Below, one piece after another: positions 16,801-25,787 of a stretch of 55,716 nucleotides of DNA (positions within the stretch are counted from its first letter, which is position 1; each line of letters starts with the position of its first letter). The notes beneath the pieces are model-generated. The model worked only from the letters and a program-made list of their open reading frames with translations. It was not told the DNA's origin and searched no databases. Position numbers and translations under genes: made by a program. The stretch is taken from assembly GCA_018712865.1 (NCBI GenBank), contig DVGH01000036.1, positions 1 to 55,716 on the forward strand. The letters run 5' to 3'. The DNA comes from Scatavimonas merdipullorum (GTDB taxonomy: Bacteria > Bacillota > Clostridia > Oscillospirales > Acutalibacteraceae).

Positions 16801-17753
16801 ATGACAATCAAAAAGAAACGTGGAGTAAAAGCGGCGGCGATGATTCTGTAGTGGTCTATACTTCATCCATAAGCGGCAGCCGCGGGGAAGAAAAAATATA
16901 TCAGTCGGAAACGGGAGAAGGCTTTCAGCTGGTTTTTCTGTATGATACAACGGTGACGTACGACGGCGCTTCTTATGTAATTTTTGCCGGTGTGTATCCG
17001 ATCAGCGCCAGCGATTATCCGGACGGGATCAATCTTTTTTCTGCAAAAGCCAAGGATTTTTTTACAAATCCGGAGCAGTTTGGCATGGCGGCCGGAGGAA
17101 AGGACGCTTCTGCAGCCGACGTAGGTTGGGTGGCAGACGACGGGACGCTGGCCTCTGCGGGACCGGCAGGCGCTATAGACGAAGCGGTCAATTTTTTGGT
17201 TGGAGGAAAGCTTGCCGCATACACACCGACACAGGGCTTGAGCAATGCATCGCTGACGGCGGCAGAGCTGGAGGCGGCCGGGGCCGGGCACAGCATGACG
17301 GGAAGCAATGGGCAGTTCCCTTCTTTTGCCGTTTATTATGCCAAAAGCATCCATTTTCGTTGGGTGCAGCAGGGCGTTACCGGGGAAATGCCGGACTTAA
17401 CGGATAAAGACGTGTCGTTTTATTCCGACAATATAACCTTTGCCTGTACAGAGCTGTCTGTATATGAAACGGGATCCGGCGTGCTGCGCGGCTCTTTTAA
17501 AGTGGGAAAGGCGGAAGGTACGGGGAATTTTGACCATACGATCCGTTTTTATACAGACGTGCAGATCAATATAATAAAGCCGGACGGCTCGGTAGATACC
17601 CAAAAATCGTTTATGATTCGCAGCGGAACGTATAAGCTGCGGGGGGAGGTTGACTTGTTTGCCTTTAACGAGGAGCTGGAAAAGGGTACGGACGGAAAGG
17701 TGCGCAGTGTGGATCTTATGAATCTGACAGGGGGAAGCTACAGCCATGACTGA
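13854..17753 (+). CDS. Giant minor pilin with CBM26-like starch-binding modules (putative pilus-tip adhesin)
   Basis: 1299 residues from TTG at 13854 (AAGGTG 7 bases upstream). A short basic leader ends KRG, then FGLVTTIVIAAVLFILT, a prepilin helix of the PilX_N/GspK kind in which position +5 is Thr instead of Glu. In mature order there are four beta-rich modules at about 170-300, 330-435, 465-600 and 625-720. The last has the clear CBM26 pattern: NVYFRD, YAYSWG, WPGTRMQ, YYIEL, FIIFNDG, then QT. Module 1 has the related YLYTWAYGD, GWYYYTLEI and YFNAI. A helical region follows (about 722-885), then another beta domain and a C-terminal part with no match I know. It is likely to be held at the pilus tip and to bind starch or other glycans; binding is inferred from the fold pattern only. 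Confidence 0.8.
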   Translation: MKNTKRGFGLVTTIVIAAVLFILTAALLTAAVLSMRLTTENIDQRQAYLNAKSALGVVAAYYLNASPDDPDNSGLPVGEEADYFVFDADDGTFAQGFTKVAGLDEASGKKTYVKAAYTEEAHTLKLTAVAKYMGGGQAANQSLQLSRTYDVGYDENNRITTAVRRVETGGGTRYVTVHVRPYPGSALSPYLYTWAYGDGTEDQQPDLDRAETLLSGGWGDSDMPADLQGPQGAMDEEGNGWYYYTLEITDPQIHYFNAIISKKGALRESGDNHAQTHELFNLPVTQETYQDVYITLNNKTNDFTDFRGTTLDGKTQPNSLTQYVTSYVEADHTTVHVRMQGEVTDSWSAAPQIAVQNVDGSVLVDRNLTSYMDTVETVYTGGAMQYEGYGWYRIDVPTDGDFVFTLTGSLDGENIQVDAGTVNGGTDNEIWVAVNKNGTAAVENDEASANRKFQEWGDSTAGDYTTVNVKGLALGEDSAAQVGIDYYLPQDDSGFTGTWTMQGQPMASNKGGKVQYYNVYMQKYKDSENQLQSRSYTTYGDETVRAGNSRTCYYEEWYSFKIPTTGNYTVAFRGLSGQYPDQETVPVQNMTGNIWITLDTDQETNGQLSDLSVYTFDPEENYAQGTTNVYFRDTLGWTEQGGGIYAYSWGTETADWPGTRMQYDREEGLYYIELASSFPFIIFNDGTQDRATAQQTEILSLQGVEGKILYDNKTATWENYIHPKTQLEQAIQDAVAALNRSTVKGVDADGNQGIEEVFFTVLQGVDGSSGIIQEAEEILNDPLSTSEQYREQTETLNRYVAAVRSCSEAVYQARTYLPGYDEYALYHANDIVFTQDSLQTLRDAHKEVMLVYGDSGVSYTEIASSALALQRVMDNMEQLLTGAEEGGAPGASQAIVALMDRAGWTAEASPLYRVRGEKYREDTPVTNVTGFDEKVIYTNSQGYYLYYISFTGEQDTARNVQFTVNANQSVPLDKIRAGEIWVYDNQKETWSKSGGDDSVVVYTSSISGSRGEEKIYQSETGEGFQLVFLYDTTVTYDGASYVIFAGVYPISASDYPDGINLFSAKAKDFFTNPEQFGMAAGGKDASAADVGWVADDGTLASAGPAGAIDEAVNFLVGGKLAAYTPTQGLSNASLTAAELEAAGAGHSMTGSNGQFPSFAVYYAKSIHFRWVQQGVTGEMPDLTDKDVSFYSDNITFACTELSVYETGSGVLRGSFKVGKAEGTGNFDHTIRFYTDVQINIIKPDGSVDTQKSFMIRSGTYKLRGEVDLFAFNEELEKGTDGKVRSVDLMNLTGGSYSHD

Positions 17754-18204
17754 TTTTACAAAACACAAAAAGGGCGTTACGCTGGTTGAGCTGATCGCTG
17801 CGATTGCAATTTTGTCCATGGTGGTTATAGGAACTGTAACGGCCGTAGTTCTTGCACAGCAGGCGATGTTGGGCGACGATCTGCAGGAGAATGCATCGCT
17901 GCAGGCGCAGCAGATTGCAGATACATTGTTAGAGGAAATGTCCGGAAAAAGCTTTGCAGACAACGCAGACGAGCTTACCCGTTACGATCCCGATCTATTA
18001 AACGGCGCAGTATATGTGGGAGCCGGGGATTTTCCCGAAGCAAAAACGGTGGGGGGAGCGCAGTATACGATCCGGGAGCAGTCTGCATCGGCTGGGATGA
18101 CCAGTGTGACGGGTACGGCTATTACAGTAGCGGTTTATTACAGCGACACGGAATATGTGACAATAGACGCGTTCGCGCCCGAAATAACGGCAGAGGATGC
18201 TTAA
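17746..18204 (+). CDS. Minor prepilin (PilV/GspI-like)
   Basis: 152 residues. The leader MTDFTKHKKG precedes VTLVELIAAIAILSMVV, a normal prepilin helix with Glu5. The remaining domain is small, with a short beta-rich end. Its size and place second in the operon recall PilV/GspI. It overlaps the giant pilin gene by 8 bases, so translation is probably coupled. Confidence 0.82.
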   Translation: MTDFTKHKKGVTLVELIAAIAILSMVVIGTVTAVVLAQQAMLGDDLQENASLQAQQIADTLLEEMSGKSFADNADELTRYDPDLLNGAVYVGAGDFPEAKTVGGAQYTIREQSASAGMTSVTGTAITVAVYYSDTEYVTIDAFAPEITAEDA

Positions 18205-18226
18205 AAGCATGGCAAGGAGGAAGAGC

Positions 18227-18850
18227 ATGAGAAAGGCGGGCGCGCGTTTTAAAAGCAAGAAAGGAATTTCTTTGGTAGAGCTGGTCATTACCATTGCGCT
18301 GCTTTCTATTTTTGCAGCGGCAAGCACGGCGATTGTCTGGATTGTTATGCAGGCCTTCCAAACCAATACGGACATGTCTGTAAACCGGCAGAGCATTGTG
18401 GGGGCGCAGGATATACTGCACAGCATGGCGGAGGTTGCAGAAAACATTGAAGTGATTGCGGCGCCTTCCGGTCCATCCACAGAAGCGGTGTACAATCCAA
18501 ACGAGGGTGACAGCGTGCTGATGCTCAACCCAATAGACGGCCGGTACAGGCTGCAAATGTATGTATATACGGAGTCTGGCGATAATTTGGAATGGCAACC
18601 GCTGGCGGCATTTGACGGAATTAAGACGGCAAAGTTTGAACTGACTGACAGCACGCTTACGGAAGGCGGCGGCCGGTACAGGTTTTCCTATACGTTTATA
18701 TCGGAAGGGAATATGTCCTATACCGGCGGTGTAGAGGTCAACAACATGACGGAGGGAACGCCGTTTTATGACGGCCCTGATGCTGTGCAGCAAGCCGTAA
18801 GATACGACAGCACCACCGCTTCTGAAATAATGCTTTGTTTTCGGATGTAA
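18227..18850 (+). CDS. Minor prepilin (PilW/GspJ-like)
   Basis: 207 residues from the ATG at 18227, which has AAGGAGG 6 bases upstream; the ATG-like codons further upstream lack a good RBS. The leader ends FKSKKG, then ISLVELVITIALLSIFA with Glu5. The rest is a beta-rich domain of GspJ/PilW size. With the two preceding genes it completes a GspK-I-J-like trio. A GC-rich hairpin follows. Confidence 0.82.
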   Translation: MRKAGARFKSKKGISLVELVITIALLSIFAAASTAIVWIVMQAFQTNTDMSVNRQSIVGAQDILHSMAEVAENIEVIAAPSGPSTEAVYNPNEGDSVLMLNPIDGRYRLQMYVYTESGDNLEWQPLAAFDGIKTAKFELTDSTLTEGGGRYRFSYTFISEGNMSYTGGVEVNNMTEGTPFYDGPDAVQQAVRYDSTTASEIMLCFRM

Positions 18851-18875
18851 AAGAGCAGGGGAATTTGTGCAGAGT

Positions 18876-18907
18876 GGGACGGCGCGGCTATATGGCTGCG
18901 CCGTCCC
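18876..18907 (+). terminator. Hairpin after the minor pilin operon
   Basis: GGGACGGCGC (18876-18885) pairs with GCGCCGTCCC (18898-18907). The following sequence is AT-rich but has no T run, so termination is likely but not certain. Confidence 0.6.
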
Positions 18908-19029
18908 TATATAATATATGAAGCTGCCGGTTAAAGCAGCGATGCGGCAGCTTATGATTTGCTGAAAGCACAAAAAATTTTTACAACGTTAGACTTTTAC
19001 AAATAGGTAATGATTTTTTAGAAAAAGTA

Positions 19030-19038
19030 TGCTATAAT
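19030..19038 (+). promoter_or_regulatory. Extended -10 promoter of secA
   Basis: TGC followed by TATAAT (19033-19038) forms an extended -10 element; no good -35 is visible. The leader to the secA ATG is about 100 bases. Confidence 0.5.
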
Positions 19039-19145
19039 GTGAAAGATTGCGCAGGGTGTATAACAGTATACGCATTTGGAGGAGGCGCAAAATTGTACGG
19101 GATGCGCTGCGTTTTCCTTAAGTGCCACGGAAAGGAAGGGTTACC

Positions 19146-22025
19146 ATGAATATTTTGAAAAGTATGTTTGGTAATTATAGCAAAAGAGAATTAAAACGGA
19201 TTAAGCCGCTGTGCGACAAGGTATTATCTTTAGAGGATAAGTATAAGGCAATGTCCGACAGCGAGTTGAAAAAACAGACAGATAGATTAAAGGACCGCTT
19301 AAAAGGCGGGGAAACGACCGACGATATTCTGCCCGACGCGTTTGCCGTCTGCCGGGAAGCTTCTGACAGGGTGCTGGGTATGCGCCATTTTCCCGTACAG
19401 GTGATTGGCGGCATTGTGTTGCACCAGGGCCGTATTGCAGAAATGAAGACCGGTGAAGGTAAAACGCTGGTTGCAACATTGCCCGCTTATTTGAATGCGC
19501 TGACAGGCGATGGCGTGCATATTGTTACAGTCAATGATTATCTTGCCCGCCGTGACTCAGAATGGATGGGCAAGCTATACCGCTTTTTGGGGCTGACTGT
19601 CGGACTGATTGTACATGACCAGGAGGGGGAACAGCGAAAAGAGGCGTATGGCGCTGACATAACATATGCTACCAACAACGAGCTGGGATTTGACTACCTG
19701 CGTGACAATATGGTGGTTTATAAGGAACGTAAGGTTCAGCGCGGCCATGCCTATGCAATTGTAGACGAGGTGGACTCTATTTTGATCGACGAAGCGAGGA
19801 CGCCTTTGATTATATCCGGACAGGGTGATAAATCGACTGACCTGTACGAGCGTGCAGACAAGCTTGCAAGGACCTTGAAGATGGAGCGCTTTGCAGAGCT
19901 GGACAGCAAGGAAGACAACGATGAAATATACAGGGAAAAGGGTATTGACTATATTGTGGATGAAAAGGCAAAAACCGCTACGCTGACTTCAATTGGCGTA
20001 AAAAAAGTTGAGCAGTATTTCAATATAGAAAACCTGACCGACCCTGACAACCTGACGATTCAGCACCATGTTAACCAGGCGATTAAGGCATATGGCATTA
20101 TGAAGCGCGACATTGACTATGTGGTCAAGGACGGAGAGGTTATCATTGTAGACGAATTTACCGGGCGTTTGATGTACGGCAGGCGTTATAACGAAGGGTT
20201 GCATCAGGCGATTGAGGCCAAAGAAGGCGTGAAGGTGGAAAATGAAAGCAAAACGCTTGCTACGATTACGTTCCAGAATTATTTCCGTCTTTATAAAAAA
20301 CTTTCCGGTATGACCGGTACGGCAATGACAGAGGAAGAAGAATTCCGTGAAATTTATAAGCTGGACGTGGTGGAGATCCCGACCAACCGGCCGCTGATCC
20401 GGCAGGATATGCCGGATGCGATCTTTAAAACGGAGCAGGGCAAATTTACGGCGGTGATCAACGATATTATTGCATGCCATGAAAAGGGACAGCCTGTGCT
20501 TGTGGGTACCATTTCCATTGAAAAATCAGAGCTGTTAAGCGCGATGCTTAAGAAAAAAGGGATTAAGCATAATGTACTCAATGCAAAGCAGCACGATAAA
20601 GAAGCCGAGATTGTCGCCCAGGCCGGTAAAAAGGGTGCGGTTACCATTGCGACCAACATGGCCGGGCGCGGTACCGACATTATGCTGGGTGGTAATGCAG
20701 AGTATATGGCAAAGTCTGAAATGCGCCGTATGCAGTTCCCCGAAGAGCTGATTGCCGAGGCGACCGGTTTTGCCGATACGGACGACCAGGAAATTTTAAA
20801 CGCCAGAAAGACCTTCCGGGAATTAAACGAAAAATATAAAGAGGCGATTAAAAGCGAGGCCGATGCGGTAAGGGCAGCAGGCGGACTTTGCATTATGGGT
20901 ACGGAGCGCCATGAATCGCGCCGGATTGACAACCAGCTGCGCGGCCGTTCAGGGCGCCAGGGCGACCCCGGAAAGAGCCGGTTTTATCTTTCTACAGAGG
21001 ATGACCTTATGCGCCTGTTTGGCGGCGACAGAATGAAAATGGTGATGGATCGCCTCAACGCGCCGGATGATATGCCGATAGAAAACAAGATGCTTTCCAA
21101 TATTATAGAAAGCTCGCAGCAAAAGGTGGAAAGCCGCAATTTTGCAATCAGGAAAAACGTGCTGCAGTATGACGACGTTATGAACCGGCAGCGCGAGATT
21201 ATTTACAGCCAGCGCGACCAGGTGCTAAACGGCGACGATATTAAAGACCAGATTATGAAAATGATTGAACAGACGATTGATTCGACCGTTTCAACCTATT
21301 GTCCCGACGGAACGACAAAGGATCAGTGGAATCTGGAAAGCCTGCACGATTATTATGCCGGCTGGATGGTAGACGATGATGAGCTTCGCTACACACCGGA
21401 AGAGATAGAGGACCTGGAAAAGAAGGATATTATAGAAGCGCTGAATAAAAAAGCCAAAGAGCTGTATGCAGAAAATGAAACGCTTTTGCCGGAGGAAACC
21501 ATGCGTGAAATGGAGCGCGTCTATCTGCTTAAAAATGTAGACACCTATTGGATGGAGCATATTGACGCGATGGAAGCCTTAAAGCAGGGAATTCGCCTGC
21601 GTGCGTACAGCCAGCGCGACCCTGTTGTGGAATATCGCTTTGAAGGCTTTGACATGTTTGATGAAATGATCGCGGCGATCCGTGAAAATACGGTAAAAAT
21701 GGTTATTGCAGCGCCAAAGCGTATTGTGGAGATTCAAAAGCGCAATGCAGAGCTTGAACGCAAGCGGCAGGAAATTGCCAAGCAGGCGGCAGCGGCCCAT
21801 CAGGTGGTTTTGCCTGGCCAAATGCCGCCGGCTCCCACACAAAATCCAATAAACGTGGTGATCAAACGAGAGCAGGTGGCGCAGCCGACTTCTACCAGTG
21901 CCGACGGAACCGACACAAGGAACAAAACTGTGCGGAAAACCGCCAAAGACAGGGTGGGGCGCAACGATCCCTGCCCGTGCGGCAGCGGCAAAAAATATAA
22001 GAAGTGCTGCGGTGCAGACGAATAA
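19146..22025 (+). CDS. secA: Preprotein translocase ATPase SecA
   Basis: 959 residues from the ATG at 19146 (GGAAAGGAAGG upstream). The nucleotide-binding motor has MKTGEGKTLVA (Walker A), a VDEVDSILIDEARTPL Walker B region and the GTDIMLGGNAE and GRSGRQGDPG motifs. The helical scaffold follows, and the C-terminus ends in a zinc-binding CPCGSGKKYKKCC. It drives unfolded proteins through SecYEG. Length and all motifs are normal. It is monocistronic, with a promoter before it and a terminator after it. Confidence 0.98.
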   Translation: MNILKSMFGNYSKRELKRIKPLCDKVLSLEDKYKAMSDSELKKQTDRLKDRLKGGETTDDILPDAFAVCREASDRVLGMRHFPVQVIGGIVLHQGRIAEMKTGEGKTLVATLPAYLNALTGDGVHIVTVNDYLARRDSEWMGKLYRFLGLTVGLIVHDQEGEQRKEAYGADITYATNNELGFDYLRDNMVVYKERKVQRGHAYAIVDEVDSILIDEARTPLIISGQGDKSTDLYERADKLARTLKMERFAELDSKEDNDEIYREKGIDYIVDEKAKTATLTSIGVKKVEQYFNIENLTDPDNLTIQHHVNQAIKAYGIMKRDIDYVVKDGEVIIVDEFTGRLMYGRRYNEGLHQAIEAKEGVKVENESKTLATITFQNYFRLYKKLSGMTGTAMTEEEEFREIYKLDVVEIPTNRPLIRQDMPDAIFKTEQGKFTAVINDIIACHEKGQPVLVGTISIEKSELLSAMLKKKGIKHNVLNAKQHDKEAEIVAQAGKKGAVTIATNMAGRGTDIMLGGNAEYMAKSEMRRMQFPEELIAEATGFADTDDQEILNARKTFRELNEKYKEAIKSEADAVRAAGGLCIMGTERHESRRIDNQLRGRSGRQGDPGKSRFYLSTEDDLMRLFGGDRMKMVMDRLNAPDDMPIENKMLSNIIESSQQKVESRNFAIRKNVLQYDDVMNRQREIIYSQRDQVLNGDDIKDQIMKMIEQTIDSTVSTYCPDGTTKDQWNLESLHDYYAGWMVDDDELRYTPEEIEDLEKKDIIEALNKKAKELYAENETLLPEETMREMERVYLLKNVDTYWMEHIDAMEALKQGIRLRAYSQRDPVVEYRFEGFDMFDEMIAAIRENTVKMVIAAPKRIVEIQKRNAELERKRQEIAKQAAAAHQVVLPGQMPPAPTQNPINVVIKREQVAQPTSTSADGTDTRNKTVRKTAKDRVGRNDPCPCGSGKKYKKCCGADE

Positions 22026-22037
22026 GCAAAAAAGAGA

Positions 22038-22076
22038 AAAAAGGACGCCGGTTGGGCAATGCCCTGCGTCCTTTTT
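22038..22076. terminator. secA terminator (A/T-flanked on both sides)
   Basis: AAAAAGGACGC (22038-22048) pairs with GCGTCCTTTTT (22066-22076). It follows the secA stop by 13 bases. Confidence 0.85.
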
Positions 22077-22122
22077 GTGTTGACAGACAGGAAAAAACGC
22101 TTTGTTTGGAATTTGTGCCAAT

Positions 22123-22163
22123 AAAAAAACAAGGGCAAGGCTTTTAAAGCTTTGCCCTTGTTT
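22123..22163 (-). terminator. rpoBC terminator
   Basis: On the minus strand AAACAAGGGCAAAGCT pairs with a matching arm carrying one wobble, followed by a run of T. It lies just after the rpoC stop. Confidence 0.88.
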
Positions 22164-22180
22164 GTGCTTTATAAAACGCT

Positions 22181-25100
22181 TTATGGCTGTTCCTCTGTAG
22201 CAGCAGATGCGGAAGTGGCAGAAGTAACGGTAGAAGCAGCGGGCGGCGTTACAAAGTTTTCTTCCAGTTCTACGTCGCTGTAGCGGTGCATACCCGTCCC
22301 TGCTGGGACCAGTTTGCCGATAATAACGTTTTCTTTTAACCCCATCAGCGGATCCACCTTGCCCTTGATGGCGGCATCTGTCAGTACCCTGGTGGTTTCC
22401 TGGAAGGATGCAGCAGACAAGAAGCTGTCTGTTGCAAGGGAGGCCTTTGTAATACCCAAGAGCATCTGCGTGCAGGTGGCTTTTTTCAGGTCCTCCTCGC
22501 CGTTTTCAATGCGGCGCTCAATTTCTTCGTTTGCTGAGAGGAATTCATTTTTATCAACCAGCGTGCTGGGCAGCAGATTGGTGTCGCCCGCGTCGTCTAT
22601 CCTTACCTTTTTCATCATCTGGCGGACAATGACTTCTATATGCTTGTCGTTGATATCAACGCCCTGCATGCGGTATACACGCTGTACTTCCTGGATCAGA
22701 TAATCCTGTACGGCTTCCGGTCCCTTAATGGCCAACACGTCATGCGGGTTGACAGAGCCTTCTGTAATCATATCGCCGGCTTGAATGACCTGGCCTTCCT
22801 CGACGCGTACCCTGGCCCCGAACGGGATCAGGTAGGACTTTTCTTCGCCTGTTTCCTTATTAAAGATGACGGCATGGTGGTTGTTTTTAATTTCTTCAAA
22901 ACGAACCTCGCCGCCAATTTCGCTGATAATAGCAAGATGCTTTGGCTTGCGGCCTTCAAACAATTCCTCTACGCGCGGAAGACCCTGCGTGATATCTTCT
23001 GCAGAGGCTACACCGCCGGTATGGAATGTACGCATGGTAAGCTGTGTGCCCGGCTCGCCAATGGACTGTGCGGCGATAATGCCGACGGCTTCGCCCACGG
23101 TGACAGGCATGCCGTTTGCCAGGTTGGAGCCATAGCACATTTTGCACACACCGTGCTTGGCCCTACAGCCCAGGATGGAGCGGATTTTTATGCGCTCCAC
23201 ACCCGCGTTTACAATGGCATCGGCCTCTTTTTCACCCATCATGACATTGCGTGACACAAGGACCTGGCCGGTGGCGGGGTCTATGAAGTCTTCGCAGAGG
23301 TAACGGCCGAGCAAGCGCTCATGCAGGCTTTCAATGGATTCTTTACCGTCGCGGATTTCAAAGATTTCGATCCCGTCATGTGTTCCGCAGTCGTCTTCCC
23401 GGATGATGACCTCCTGTGAAACGTCTACCAGACGTCTTGTCAGGTAACCGGAGTCCGCTGTACGAAGCGCCGTATCTGCAAGACCTTTTCTTGCACCACG
23501 GGAGGAAATAAAGTATTCCAGAATATTCAGGCCCTCACGATAGTTTGCCCGGATGGGAATTTCGATTGTTTTACCGGAGGTATTTGCGATCAGGCCACGC
23601 ATACCGGCAAGCTGGCGGATCTGGCTCATGCTGCCGCGGGCACCGGAATCAGCCATCATGAAAATGGGGTTGTATTTACCCAGGTTCCCCTGCAGCGCAG
23701 CGGTAACATCGTTTGTGGCCTGCTCCCAAATTTTTAATACCTCAGCGTACCGTTCCTCGTTTGAAACAAGGCCTTCCTTGAACAACCCGGAAACGGTATC
23801 GATCTTTTTCTCGGCATTTGCAATGATTTCTTTCTTGGCAGGCGGGATTTCCGCGTCGCATACGGCGACGGTAATTGCGCCTTTGGTGGAATATTTAAAG
23901 CCCTGCGCTTTAATATTGTCCAGCACTTCTGATGTGGTCTGTGTACCGTGGACGCGAATGCATTTGTCTATAATCTTGCCCAGCTGTTTTTTGCCGACGA
24001 GAAAATCAATTTCCAGCTTAAACTGGTTTTCGGGAAGGGTGCGGTCTACAAAGCCCAAATCCTGCGGGATGGGCTGGTTGAAAATAATTTTGCCGACGGT
24101 GGTATCGATCATTGCGCTTGCGCGCTGCCCGTCGGGCATTTCTATTTCGCGCCGCACCTTAATTTTAGCGTGCAGGCTGATGACGTTGGTTTCATAAGCC
24201 ATTAAAGCTTCGTTAAAGTCCCGGAACACCTTGCCTTCGCCCTTTTCCCCGTCTTTGTTCAATGTGAGGTAGTAGGAGCCAAGCACCATGTCCTGCGTGG
24301 GAACGGCAACGGGCCGGCCGTCAGACGGCTTTAACAGGTTGCCTGCTGCCAGCATGAGGAAGCGGGCTTCTGCCTGTGCCTCTGCTGAAAGAGGTACGTG
24401 CACGGCCATCTGGTCGCCGTCAAAGTCTGCGTTATATGCTGTACAAACAAGCGGATGCAGCTTTAAGGCACGGCCTTCCACCAGTACGGGTTCAAAGGCC
24501 TGGATCCCCAGCCTGTGCAGCGTAGGCGCACGGTTGAGCAATACAGGGTGACCTTTTATGACAACCTCAAGGGCATCCCATACTTCGGGCTTTGCACGTT
24601 CTACGGCTTTTCTTGCCGCTTTTATGTTTTGGGAAACCTTGGTTTCCACCAGGCGTTTCATGACAAAGGGTTTAAACAGTTCCAGCGCCATTTCTTTTGG
24701 AAGGCCGCACTGGTACATCTTCAGTTCCGGCCCGACGACGATAACGGACCGGCCGGAATAGTCGACACGCTTACCCAACAGGTTCTGGCGGAAACGCCCC
24801 TGCTTGCCCTTGAGCATGTCGGACAGGGATTTAAGCGCGCGGTTGTTTGGCCCCGTTACAGGGCGGCCTCTTCTGCCGTTGTCGATCAGCGCGTCCACGG
24901 CCTCCTGCAGCATGCGCTTTTCGTTGCGAATAATAATATCGGGCGCTTCCAGCTCTAAAAGTCTTTTTAATCTGTTGTTGCGGTTGATGACCCTGCGGTA
25001 CAAATCGTTTAAATCGCTGGTGGCAAAACGCCCGCCGTCAAGCTGCACCATAGGACGGATATCGGGTGGAATGACCGGGATTACGTCCATAATCATCCAT

Positions 25101-25771
25101 TCCGGACGGTTGCCGGAAAGCCGGAATGATTCCACAACCTCCAAACGCTTGATCAGGCGAACCTTTTTCTGCCCGGAAGCACTTTCCAGCTCTTCCTTAA
25201 GCTCGCTGGACAGCTGGTCAAGGTCAATATCCTCCAGCAGCTTTTTAATGGCTTCTGCACCCATGCCCGCTTCAAAGTCGTCCTCATATTTTTCACGCAT
25301 TTCGCGGTAGTCTTTTTCCGTCAGGATCTGCTGCTTGGTAAGGCCCCTGGCGTCACCCGGGTCGGTTACGATATAGGCGGCAAAGTACAGAACCTTTTCC
25401 AGAAGTCTGGGGGAAATGTCCAGCATCAGGCCGATCCGGGACGGGATCCCTTTAAAATACCAGATGTGAGATACGGGCGCGGCAAGCTCAATATGGCCCA
25501 TGCGTTCTCTTCTGACCTTTGCCCTTGTGACTTCAACACCGCAGCGGTCGCAGATCTTGCCTTTATAGCGGATTCTTTTATATTTGCCGCAATGGCATTC
25601 CCAGTCTTTCTGCGGGCCAAAAATACGTTCACAGAAAAGGCCGTCGCGTTCCGGTTTTAATGTACGGTAATTAATGGTTTCCGGCTTTTTGACTTCGCCG
25701 TGCGACCATTCCCTGATCTGTTCTGGGGAAGCAAGTCCGATCTTGATTGATTCAAAAACGTTAAATTCCAT
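22181..25771 (-). CDS. rpoC: RNA polymerase beta' subunit
   Basis: 1196 residues, a normal length for Clostridia. The zinc ribbon CHCGKYK...CDRCG lies near residue 60. The catalytic NADFDGDQM is at about 450, the RAPTLHRLGIQAF motif is nearby, and the second zinc site (CRAKHGVCKMC) lies in the C-terminal half. It forms the catalytic centre of RNA polymerase with RpoB. It starts 16 bases after rpoB ends and shares its transcript. The Ser/Thr/Ala-rich C-terminal tail is unremarkable. Confidence 0.98.
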   Translation of the reverse strand: MEFNVFESIKIGLASPEQIREWSHGEVKKPETINYRTLKPERDGLFCERIFGPQKDWECHCGKYKRIRYKGKICDRCGVEVTRAKVRRERMGHIELAAPVSHIWYFKGIPSRIGLMLDISPRLLEKVLYFAAYIVTDPGDARGLTKQQILTEKDYREMREKYEDDFEAGMGAEAIKKLLEDIDLDQLSSELKEELESASGQKKVRLIKRLEVVESFRLSGNRPEWMIMDVIPVIPPDIRPMVQLDGGRFATSDLNDLYRRVINRNNRLKRLLELEAPDIIIRNEKRMLQEAVDALIDNGRRGRPVTGPNNRALKSLSDMLKGKQGRFRQNLLGKRVDYSGRSVIVVGPELKMYQCGLPKEMALELFKPFVMKRLVETKVSQNIKAARKAVERAKPEVWDALEVVIKGHPVLLNRAPTLHRLGIQAFEPVLVEGRALKLHPLVCTAYNADFDGDQMAVHVPLSAEAQAEARFLMLAAGNLLKPSDGRPVAVPTQDMVLGSYYLTLNKDGEKGEGKVFRDFNEALMAYETNVISLHAKIKVRREIEMPDGQRASAMIDTTVGKIIFNQPIPQDLGFVDRTLPENQFKLEIDFLVGKKQLGKIIDKCIRVHGTQTTSEVLDNIKAQGFKYSTKGAITVAVCDAEIPPAKKEIIANAEKKIDTVSGLFKEGLVSNEERYAEVLKIWEQATNDVTAALQGNLGKYNPIFMMADSGARGSMSQIRQLAGMRGLIANTSGKTIEIPIRANYREGLNILEYFISSRGARKGLADTALRTADSGYLTRRLVDVSQEVIIREDDCGTHDGIEIFEIRDGKESIESLHERLLGRYLCEDFIDPATGQVLVSRNVMMGEKEADAIVNAGVERIKIRSILGCRAKHGVCKMCYGSNLANGMPVTVGEAVGIIAAQSIGEPGTQLTMRTFHTGGVASAEDITQGLPRVEELFEGRKPKHLAIISEIGGEVRFEEIKNNHHAVIFNKETGEEKSYLIPFGARVRVEEGQVIQAGDMITEGSVNPHDVLAIKGPEAVQDYLIQEVQRVYRMQGVDINDKHIEVIVRQMMKKVRIDDAGDTNLLPSTLVDKNEFLSANEEIERRIENGEEDLKKATCTQMLLGITKASLATDSFLSAASFQETTRVLTDAAIKGKVDPLMGLKENVIIGKLVPAGTGMHRYSDVELEENFVTPPAASTVTSATSASAATEEQP

Positions 25772-25787
25772 AGTATAAAAGCCTCCC

